Below are positions 37,493 through 43,860 of a stretch of DNA of 43,860 nt, piece after piece (position 1 is the first letter of the stretch; each line of letters starts with the position of its first letter). The notes under the pieces are model-generated. The model had not been told where the DNA came from and made no database searches. It saw only the letters and a list, made by a program, of their open reading frames with translations. The DNA comes from a virus. The stretch is from positions 1 through 43,860 of the IMG/VR virus record IMGVR_UViG_3300005861_000343. One strand, written 5' to 3'. Both the position numbers and the translations under genes were made by a program.

Positions 37493-38892
37493 TGGCGGCC
37501 GCCAATCCGATATGGCTCGCCAATTCGGCGGTGGCAAAGGGCGCCGTGATCGTCGACTCCAACGGCAACGTGCAGCAGGCGTTGATCTCGGGGTTCACCG
37601 GAGGGCAGCCACCGACGTGGCAGGCGGCGGTCGGCCAGAGTACTCCAGACGGCAGCGTCACCTGGATCTGCGTCGCGGTGCTCGCGGCCCCGACCGCGCC
37701 CACGTTGCCAGGCCCCTTGGGCGGTCTGCCGCCCCCAGTGTTCGTTGCCGACGCGGACGGCCTCGACCCGACCTCGATCCTCAGCGACATGATCGCCACT
37801 TTCCAGATCGCTGCGAATCGGACCTTGCAGCCCGCGCAGGTCGAGCGGCTGCTGATCAATCTGTACGCCTATCGCGAGGCGCTGATTCGCAACGCGATCC
37901 AATACGCCGGCCAGCAATGCCTGCTCGCCTTCGCGACCTTTCCGATGCTCGATTACCTGGGCCAGCTCCTGGGCGTGAAGCGGCTCGCCGCGCAGGCCGC
38001 CGTGACTACGCTGCAGTTCACGCTGATCCAGGCGCTCACGGTGTCCTTTACCATTCCCGCAGGGACGCCAGTGGGAACTTCGGATGGCCAGTATCAGTTT
38101 CAGACCGATAGCGACCTGACGATCGTCGCTGGATCGACCACGGGGTCCGTCACTGCCACGGCCACGGCCGCCGGACCTGGCGGCAATGGCTATCTGGTGG
38201 GGATGGTCGATGTTCAGCTCGCGCCCAACGCGATGATTACGAGCGTGAGCAACACCACCACGACGGCTGGTGGCTCGGACCCGGAGACCGACGATCATTA
38301 CCGCGAGCGTATTCAGCTAGCGCCCAACCAATTTTCGGTCGCCGGCCCCAGCGGCGCGTACCGGTTCTTCGCGATCGGCGTGGACCCGTCGATTATCGAC
38401 GCGCAGGTGGTGTCCCCGGCGCCGGGCCAGGTGACCGTCTATGTGCTGACCGGCCCCATCCTCACGCAGCCAGCGGCGAGTCCGAACAACGCGGGCATCG
38501 CGAACTCGGCCCTCCTGGCCGAGGTCCTCGCCGCGCTCTCGGCCGACACCGTGCGGCCGCTGACCGACACGGTCGCGGTGGACGCGGTCAGCGAGGTCGA
38601 TTACACGATTGCCGGCACGATCGAGCTGTTCAGCGATGCGGACGTGACCACGGTGACGGCCGCGGTTAACGAGGCCGCCCAGCAGTTCGCGATCAACCTC
38701 GCCTCGCGCATCCAGCGCGATATCGTGCCCGAGGAAATCATCGCGGCGCTGGGCAGCGTGGCAGGCGTCTATCGATGCACCCTAACCTCGCCGGCGTACA
38801 CGCAGCTCACGCCGGGCCAATGGGCCAACTGCACCGCGATTAATCTCAGCCAGACCGCCAGCTCGGAGCATTCATTAGATGGCGTCGCTTGA
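37492..38892 (+). CDS. baseplate J protein with N-terminal carbohydrate-binding-like module
   Basis: This 466-residue protein has a small module at residues 5-62 (GAVIVDSNGNVQQALISGFT and PPTWQAAVGQSTPDGSVTWI) that resembles CBM5/12-type phage binding modules. From about 85 it is baseplate J: IATFQIAANRTLQPAQVERL, PMLDYLGQLLGVKRL, TTTAGGSDPETDDHYRERIQ, GPSGAYRFFAIGVDPSIIDA and QVTVYVLTGP. J forms the baseplate wedge with W. The added module may sit at the tail surface. Confidence 0.88.
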   Translation: MAAANPIWLANSAVAKGAVIVDSNGNVQQALISGFTGGQPPTWQAAVGQSTPDGSVTWICVAVLAAPTAPTLPGPLGGLPPPVFVADADGLDPTSILSDMIATFQIAANRTLQPAQVERLLINLYAYREALIRNAIQYAGQQCLLAFATFPMLDYLGQLLGVKRLAAQAAVTTLQFTLIQALTVSFTIPAGTPVGTSDGQYQFQTDSDLTIVAGSTTGSVTATATAAGPGGNGYLVGMVDVQLAPNAMITSVSNTTTTAGGSDPETDDHYRERIQLAPNQFSVAGPSGAYRFFAIGVDPSIIDAQVVSPAPGQVTVYVLTGPILTQPAASPNNAGIANSALLAEVLAALSADTVRPLTDTVAVDAVSEVDYTIAGTIELFSDADVTTVTAAVNEAAQQFAINLASRIQRDIVPEEIIAALGSVAGVYRCTLTSPAYTQLTPGQWANCTAINLSQTASSEHSLDGVA

Positions 38893-40357
38893 GCCACAGC
38901 CGTCGATCGCGCCCGACCTGCGCGTGCAGGCGCTGATGAAGCTGATTGCGCGGCTGGACGGGATAGATCTGTCGCCGATGCTGGTCTATCGAATCGATTC
39001 TGCGCCGGCTAGCGCCATCCCATATCTGGCGTGGCAGTTCGATGTTGCGTCACCCCTGTGGCAGTTGATCGAAGCGATCGATCAGCGATCGATGATCAAG
39101 GCGATGGCGGCGTTGCATCAGACGAAGGGGACGCCGGCGGCGATCAAGAGCGCGCTGGCGGCGCTGGGATGGCCGCAGGCGCAGTTGCTGGAGGGGCAAC
39201 AATCGTGGGGCGGCAGCAGCTATCCCAGCAGCCAGGGATGGGCCGCGTGCCGCGTGATGAACCGCATGGGCGTCACACTGAGCACGTACGATCTCGCGGT
39301 GCTCGCGCTGAATCCAACCGCATATTGGAAGCTCGACGATCCGGGTTACGTCGCGCGGGACGCGACGCCGGCGCGCCGAGACCTCCTGGGCTCGCCGGCT
39401 GGCGGTTTCGTCAGCCCCGGGGCGGCTCCGCTTCTTGGGGACGGCGAGACGTCGATGTCATTCAGCCAGGGATACCATCCGCCGCTTTTTCCCTGCCTGA
39501 CGGCTGCGGTCGAAGGCGTGCTGCTCGGCCCTGACACGACCGTCACTGCGTGGGTGAGTCTTGATCCGGCAGCGCTCACTCCGGGCAATCAACTGGCGAT
39601 CGTGTCCCAGCGCGGCTGGGACGGCGACGACGGGTGGTTCGGCCTCAACTACGACACGGGGTCGCCGCTCGGGCTGATGGTAAACTCTTATGTTTCTGGC
39701 CAGTTTTACGCTCCGTTTCCGACAGACGGAGCGGTCCATTTCGTAGGGTACAGCACGGACGGCGCGACCACCCGAATCTACGTCGATGGAAGCCTCGTGG
39801 CGAGGGGATCGCAGCCGCTTGTCGCCGGCGGCGCCACGTACTTCCAGGTCGGCTGGGACCGCGGCACCCCGGGAGCAAACTGGCGGGGGCGTATCGGTCG
39901 CGTCGCGACGTTCTCGGGCGTCCTCACCGACGCGCAGATCGCGGCGCTCTACCAGGCGGGGATCTCCTCGCGCGCAGCGGCTGCGGTGACCCCATCGGCC
40001 GCGCCGGCCGCCGCTCCGGGGCTGATCACCGCGGCCTTCAACTTCTTCAAGCCGGCGCGCGTTTGGCTCGATGCGGTCGTATTCGAGTCGGCGCCGCAGG
40101 CCGACGCGATTAGCTCTCCCGCGGACGCCGCCAGCGGCTTCTCCGGCTACTTTGACATCACCGGCGTCTTCGACGTTCTCAACGCGCCGCGCGATTCCTT
40201 CTCCTTCACTTTGCCGGCGGCGAGCGACCCGTACGCGCTGCCCCTGACCTACGACAAGCGCTCGCAGCATGCCGGCGACAGCTACGCCAATGTGCGCGTC
40301 GGCCCGAGCGACGGCGCCACCACGCTCAACGGAAATCCGGTGGAGGGTAATCGATGA
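38879..40357 (+). CDS. P2 gpI-like baseplate protein with inserted LamG domain
   Basis: This 492-residue protein begins with gpI: LEPQPSIAPDLRVQALMKLI, then IPYLAWQFDVASPLWQLIEA and TPAAIKSALAALGWP (to about 125). Residues about 135-365 form a LamG/concanavalin-like domain (AYWKLDDPGY, TAWVSLDPAALTPGNQLAIV, RIYVDGSLVARGSQP and ATFSGVLTDAQIAALYQAG). The gpI part then resumes at about 385-400 with FNFFKPARVWLDAVVFES. The lectin-like domain is thus inserted inside gpI and may help host binding. Confidence 0.86.
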   Translation: MASLEPQPSIAPDLRVQALMKLIARLDGIDLSPMLVYRIDSAPASAIPYLAWQFDVASPLWQLIEAIDQRSMIKAMAALHQTKGTPAAIKSALAALGWPQAQLLEGQQSWGGSSYPSSQGWAACRVMNRMGVTLSTYDLAVLALNPTAYWKLDDPGYVARDATPARRDLLGSPAGGFVSPGAAPLLGDGETSMSFSQGYHPPLFPCLTAAVEGVLLGPDTTVTAWVSLDPAALTPGNQLAIVSQRGWDGDDGWFGLNYDTGSPLGLMVNSYVSGQFYAPFPTDGAVHFVGYSTDGATTRIYVDGSLVARGSQPLVAGGATYFQVGWDRGTPGANWRGRIGRVATFSGVLTDAQIAALYQAGISSRAAAAVTPSAAPAAAPGLITAAFNFFKPARVWLDAVVFESAPQADAISSPADAASGFSGYFDITGVFDVLNAPRDSFSFTLPAASDPYALPLTYDKRSQHAGDSYANVRVGPSDGATTLNGNPVEGNR

Positions 40358-40863
40358 TCGCTCCCGCTCGCATGAATCGAAAGCCGCGCGGCCACGTGAC
40401 GATCCGCGCATGGCGCCGCGGGAAGCTGCTCTGGACGCGCGAGGGCGACAACCTGATCGTCAACGCGGCGCTGGGGCCGATCGCCAACCTGGTGGGCGGC
40501 GCGGTCGTGGCCACGAACGCGATCGCGGTGGTGGGCTTCGGGAGCGGCACCACGGCGCCCACGGTTAACGACACCGATATCACGGCGCCGGCCTACTACA
40601 AGGCGGTCGCGTCCGTCAGCTATCCGCAATCCGGCTACGCGCAATTCACCTGGGAGATCGTCGGCTCGACCGATACCGGCGCGGTCGGAATTAACGTGCA
40701 GGAGCTCGCCTTCTACGCGAACAGCGGCAGTGTCGCGCTGCCGATCGCGCGCGCGGCCGGCGCGGGCGCGCCGAACCTCACGATGATGGCGCATATACTG
40801 CTCAATGTCGGCGTGATCGCGAGCAACGGCAGCTACACTGGCACCTGGACCTTCGAGGCGTAA
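40354..40863 (+). CDS. tail-fibre-associated hypothetical protein
   Basis: This 169-residue protein has a basic start (ARMNRKPRGHVTIRAWRRGK), a Gly/Thr-rich beta body (VGFGSGTTAPTVNDTDITAP and YAQFTWEIVGSTDTGAVGIN) and an end GSYTGTWTFEA. It resembles phage proteins between gpI and fibres. It could be a fibre connector. It overlaps gpI (ATGA). Confidence 0.7.
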   Translation: MIAPARMNRKPRGHVTIRAWRRGKLLWTREGDNLIVNAALGPIANLVGGAVVATNAIAVVGFGSGTTAPTVNDTDITAPAYYKAVASVSYPQSGYAQFTWEIVGSTDTGAVGINVQELAFYANSGSVALPIARAAGAGAPNLTMMAHILLNVGVIASNGSYTGTWTFEA

Positions 40864-40868
40864 GCGCG

Positions 40869-41435
40869 ATGAGCACACTGACGGATACCCCCGAGTTCAC
40901 GGCGAACGAGATTTACGAGATCGAATCGACCGATCCGGTCGAGGGCGCGGCCGCCGGCGCGAGTTATGGCGGGATCGGGGTGAGCAATCAGCCCCATCAG
41001 CAACTCGCGAATCGGACCGCATTCCTGAAGGGGCGGCAGGACACGAATATCGGCAATATCGCGTCGCTGCAGTCACAGGTCGCCGCGCTCAACAGCTTCA
41101 TGGGCGAGTTCAGCGGGCTGCTCGCGGAAAATGGGTATGCGTGGATCGGCCTGGGCGCGCAAAAGATGCTGGTGCAGTGGGGGATGTTCGCGCCGACCAT
41201 CGGCATCACCGGAGATACGGTCTACACCGTGGCATGGCCGACCGCTTTTCCCACGGTCTGCATCGCTGCCTTCGCGACTCCGATTTACAGCAACTCGGCC
41301 GACCTCGGCGTGGGGGTGCAGGCCGACCAGTACAACAATCCTCAGCTCACGATTGCTCAGGGGACCTTCTTCGTGAACCGCTTCAACGTGAACGGATACA
41401 TCACGGGATTCTACTGGCTGGCGATCGGATGGTGA
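40869..41435 (+). CDS. short tail fibre with gp53-like tip
   Basis: This 188-residue protein has a tail-attachment region (PEFTANEIYEIESTDPVEGA, SNQPHQQLANRTAFLK) followed by a coiled coil (IASLQSQVAALNSFMGEFSG) and a C-terminal tip of the gp53-like type: KMLVQWGMFAPTIGITGDTV, VAWPTAFPTVCIAAFATPI, NGYITGFYWLAIGW. Such tips recognise host receptors. It is shorter than usual fibres. Confidence 0.82.
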   Translation: MSTLTDTPEFTANEIYEIESTDPVEGAAAGASYGGIGVSNQPHQQLANRTAFLKGRQDTNIGNIASLQSQVAALNSFMGEFSGLLAENGYAWIGLGAQKMLVQWGMFAPTIGITGDTVYTVAWPTAFPTVCIAAFATPIYSNSADLGVGVQADQYNNPQLTIAQGTFFVNRFNVNGYITGFYWLAIGW

Positions 41436-41448
41436 CGGCGGCCGCCCG

Positions 41449-43365
41449 ATGAACCTGTACACCGCCAGCTATCCGAGCCTGACCGCGTACCTGAGCACCA
41501 TCCAGTACACGGTGCAATTCAACGCGCCGAACACGGGACCTGCGGAGCTTCAGTTCAACGCGCTGGCCGCGGTCCAGATCGTCAAGCCGGGCGCGACCGG
41601 AAACGTGCCGCTGGCCGGCGGCGAGATCGGCGCCGGCGCGACGATGAATCTCACGTACGACGCGACCGGTTACGAAGGAGGGCCGGCATTCGTGCTGGGT
41701 GCCTCGGTGCCGGTAATCCCAGACCATTCGCTGGGCGCGCAGCAGATGGCGGGCGACGCCAACGCGAACCTGGTCGCGGACAGCGGCTTTCAGCTCGGCT
41801 CCTCGTATTGGGACTTTTCGGGCGCCGGCGCTATCGCGATCGCGCAAGGCGCCGGCGGCGGCGGCCAGAACGCGCTTGAGCTCGCCGGCACCGGCGCCGC
41901 GAGCGGCAACCTGGAGGTGGTGAGCGCGGCGATCCCAGTGATACCGGGTCAGAGCTACGTGCTGAGCGCATATATCGACTCGCGCTTCGTCAGCAGCGGG
42001 ACGCCGGCGTGGCTCCTGATGTCGGTGGACCGCACGACCACGTATGCCAGCGTCGAGGTCGGCGCCGGCGCCCTGGGCCGCACGCCCGGCGCGGCGGTGA
42101 CGATTCCCGCAGGCGTCGCGTCCGTTGTGGTGGTGTTCGTCACCCAGAACTGCACGGTGGAAAGCGGCGAGAAGCTGCTCGCCAGCGCGCCGCAACTCGA
42201 AGTCGGCGCCACCGTCACGCAGTACAAGTCTCAGCCCGTGGGAGCTGCTTTCTCGCTGGATAATCTGCCTGACGGCTCGACTTACGCGCGGATGGTCGCG
42301 GCGGCGCTGCTCGGCGGCAAGTTAGCGAATTTCCTCGCCGGGGTGCAGGGAGGAACGGCGTTTCCGGCGTCGCCGGCGACGGGTGCTGTCTTCTTTCGCA
42401 GCGACACAAACCGCTTCTTCCTGTACGACGGCTCGGCCTGGATTCAGGTATCGCTCGCCTCGCTCGATGAACTCGCGGACGGGGCGACGTACGGGCGCAC
42501 GCTGCTGAGCCGGCTGAGCGCCGGGGTGCCGTACACGTTTCTGGGCGCGTGGAGCTCGACGACGGCGTACAGCGTCGGTGACGAGGTGGTGAGCGGCGGC
42601 AATTACTACATTTGCATCGCGGCCAACACCAACAGCGCCCCGCCCAGCGCCAATTGGCAGTTGGAGGGACCCGACTCGCTGGACAACGTCTCTGATGGCA
42701 CGACCTACCAGCGGATGCCGGTCGCAAACATGGACAGCAATCGGCGCGGGCTGATCGATTTCTCGCAGAGCGGGCACCTGAACAAGATCCTCGACGAGAT
42801 CGCGGACGGCAGCACGTACGGGCGCACCCTGCTGACCGCGCTGACCAGCGGCCAGGTGGATCTTTCGCGCGCCGGGGTGATCAACAAGACGCTGGATAAC
42901 ATCGCAGACGGCGTGGCGCGCGCCGCGCAACTGAAGTTCTCGCTGCCCAATGTAGGCAGCGCACAGTGGGTGCATCTGGGCACGTGGGTTTTTGCTGGCG
43001 AGCCGTCACAATTCAAGGCCGAGCTGGTCGCGGGAGGCGGCTACAACTCCGGCGGCGCGCAACAGGGAACCTGTCTGCTGTACGTGCGCACCGCGAATGG
43101 GGGCACTGCGCCTAACATCTCGGGTGCGTCGTATTTTGGCTTCGGCGGCGGCACGCTGATCGGAGGGTTCAAGGTCGTCGCGACCGGGAGCAGCACGAGC
43201 GCGACCAACACGTCGTGGGAGCTGTACATCTACCAGGAGGGCGCGACCGGCGGCATCGTGTTGGTCGACCTGCAGGAGGGCGACACCTTCACTTATTCGG
43301 GCGCGACGGGGCAGACCGATCCTGGTGCGGCTTCGTCGACGGTGGTGGTCGGCACCGGCGGCTAG
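41449..43365 (+). CDS. modular long tail fibre
   Basis: This 638-residue protein has a beta N-terminus, a CBM4/9-like module (about 105-265, NLVADSGFQLGSSYWDFSGA and LEVVSAAIPVIPGQSYVLSA), and then repeated units of the type LDNLPDGSTYARMV, LDELADGATYGRTL, LDNVSDGTTYQRMP, LDEIADGSTYGRTL and LDNIADGVARAAQ. A CBM5/12-like module (GAWSSTTAYSVGDEVVSGGN) lies between repeats. The final 150 residues are a beta-domain ending in VVVGTGG. It ends at TAG, after which the same frame remains open. Confidence 0.86.
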   Translation: MNLYTASYPSLTAYLSTIQYTVQFNAPNTGPAELQFNALAAVQIVKPGATGNVPLAGGEIGAGATMNLTYDATGYEGGPAFVLGASVPVIPDHSLGAQQMAGDANANLVADSGFQLGSSYWDFSGAGAIAIAQGAGGGGQNALELAGTGAASGNLEVVSAAIPVIPGQSYVLSAYIDSRFVSSGTPAWLLMSVDRTTTYASVEVGAGALGRTPGAAVTIPAGVASVVVVFVTQNCTVESGEKLLASAPQLEVGATVTQYKSQPVGAAFSLDNLPDGSTYARMVAAALLGGKLANFLAGVQGGTAFPASPATGAVFFRSDTNRFFLYDGSAWIQVSLASLDELADGATYGRTLLSRLSAGVPYTFLGAWSSTTAYSVGDEVVSGGNYYICIAANTNSAPPSANWQLEGPDSLDNVSDGTTYQRMPVANMDSNRRGLIDFSQSGHLNKILDEIADGSTYGRTLLTALTSGQVDLSRAGVINKTLDNIADGVARAAQLKFSLPNVGSAQWVHLGTWVFAGEPSQFKAELVAGGGYNSGGAQQGTCLLYVRTANGGTAPNISGASYFGFGGGTLIGGFKVVATGSSTSATNTSWELYIYQEGATGGIVLVDLQEGDTFTYSGATGQTDPGAASSTVVVGTGG

Positions 43366-43398
43366 GTCCTCGGGCCCGGGGGCGCCGGCCTCGACGCC

Positions 43399-43860
43399 GT
43401 GCTCGACGGCGGCATCTACATCCGGATTCCCGCCGGCAACGTGGACGGCAATCGCGCCGTCATCACCGGCGGCATCAGCCCCAACGCCGTCACCGGTTCC
43501 GCGGTCCAGACGATCACGTCGGGGAGTTTCGCCGTCGATGCGTGGACGCACGCGCTAACCGTCACCCTGGTCCTAGAGGCGAGCAGCGACTTACGCCTCG
43601 TGTCGGTCCTTGGGGTGCTGGCAGGCTGCCCGACTGATGCATATTATCCTGTGAAGCTTACGGACTCGGCGGGGAACACTATCATCATGTCATCCGTCGT
43701 GCCCGACCCTAGCAACGAAACCGTGACGTGGACCGCCATCCTAGATCCATCGTACGAGATCCCTGCAGACGGGGCGTATTGGGTCTGGTTTTGGAACGGC
43801 TTCAGCACGGCGCCTGGGATCACGCGACTGTCGGTGTCTATGGTGGACGTCAAGCGATGA
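43399..43860 (+). CDS. fibre-tip-like ORF in frame with the upstream TAG
   Basis: This 153-residue frame starts at GTG 43399 with no ribosome site. Its beta-rich sequence (GGIYIRIPAGNVDGNRAVIT, AWTHALTVTLVLEASSDLRL, VWFWNGFSTAPGITRLSVSM) looks like a fibre tip. It is in frame with the fibre across TAG (43363-43365), so it may be the tip of a longer fibre made by read-through (about 803 residues) or a broken 3' part. Codons are less GC-biased than elsewhere, as in exchanged fibre tips. The stop is the last base of the window. Confidence 0.68.
   Translation: MLDGGIYIRIPAGNVDGNRAVITGGISPNAVTGSAVQTITSGSFAVDAWTHALTVTLVLEASSDLRLVSVLGVLAGCPTDAYYPVKLTDSAGNTIIMSSVVPDPSNETVTWTAILDPSYEIPADGAYWVWFWNGFSTAPGITRLSVSMVDVKR

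Larger units (their letters stand above)
1..43860. mobile_element. Mu-like transposable phage or prophage, nearly complete
   Basis: The window carries a DDE transposase of the MuA type, its MuB ATPase, Ner, Gam, GemA and Mor homologues, then Mu-order packaging and head genes and a P2-like contractile tail. Together they make a full phage programme of regulation, transposition, lysis, head, tail and fibres. Early genes run leftward and late genes rightward from a control region near 11.9 kb, unlike Mu, where ner, A, B and the late genes run one way. The first and last bases are stop codons, so the termini (TG...CA ends, transposase sites, target duplication) are cut off. Whether it is an integrated prophage or a free phage genome cannot be told from this window. 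Confidence 0.93.

Noticed and set aside
37358-43365. Genome-wide stop-codon recoding to explain the in-frame TAA and TAG
   Set aside because: TAA, TGA and TAG all end clear genes elsewhere in the window, such as the tail tube and tape measure (TAA), so general recoding is not supported.
1-43860. Phage ends, attachment sites and target duplication
   Set aside because: The window begins and ends on stop codons of genes; no terminal repeats or TG...CA boundary could be identified inside it.

Overview
The window is a nearly complete Mu-like transposable phage or prophage of about 44 kb. It is GC-rich throughout, very tightly packed and almost free of non-coding DNA. The GC-rich coding style and GC-rich codon choice point to a high-GC bacterial host, probably proteobacterial or a related soil lineage; the sequence does not allow a firmer name. 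The first three bases are a stop codon (minus strand) and the last three are a stop codon (plus strand), so the window was cut at gene boundaries. Phage ends and attachment sites would lie just outside and are not visible. No tRNA, rRNA, CRISPR array or insertion sequence was recognised, and no stretch longer than about 300 bases lacks a gene.

Layout. A divergent control region at about 11.8-11.9 kb holds two face-to-face promoters around an 18-bp perfect palindrome. Leftward (11.86 kb to 1) runs the early operon: Ner, a fused adenine methyltransferase, small proteins, transposase A, a Cys-rich mini-protein, transposition ATPase B, several small zinc-finger or winged-helix proteins, a DnaA-domain-IV protein, Gam, an ASCH protein, a TubC-like protein, a Gp37/Gp68 protein, GemA, a Mor-type activator and a C5-cytosine methyltransferase. 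Nearly all are joined by ATGA, GTGA or TGATG overlaps. One small plus-strand gene (9618-9926) interrupts the run and looks like a moron. Rightward lie the CI-like repressor (11.9-12.4 kb), small and membrane genes (12.4-13.4 kb), a lysis cassette (13.6-15.5 kb), the Mu-order packaging and head genes (15.5-29 kb: gp25, gp26, gp27, terminase, portal, F-like head protein, protease/scaffold, decoration protein, major capsid, gp36, G, gp37), and a contractile tail with a P2-like tube, U, X, D, V, W, J and I (29.5-40.4 kb). Fibre genes fill the last 3.5 kb. This divergent layout, with a Mu-type head and a P2-type tail, resembles what I recall of BcepMu rather than Mu itself.

How it works together. 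Ner and the repressor compete at the central operator. A and B carry out replicative transposition, Gam protects DNA ends, and Mor is the likely switch to late transcription. The late genes build the head by protease and scaffold, package by headful, and assemble the contractile tail. The two methyltransferases probably guard the DNA against host restriction.

The most unusual points are: an RNA-recognition-motif (RRM) protein placed between the frameshifting tail chaperone and the tape measure; an ADP-ribosyltransferase domain fused to the minor head protein; an in-frame TAA inside the baseplate W gene; an in-frame TAG in the tail fibre; a 29-bp palindromic repeat found in two intergenic gaps; and one beta-module shared by three virion proteins.
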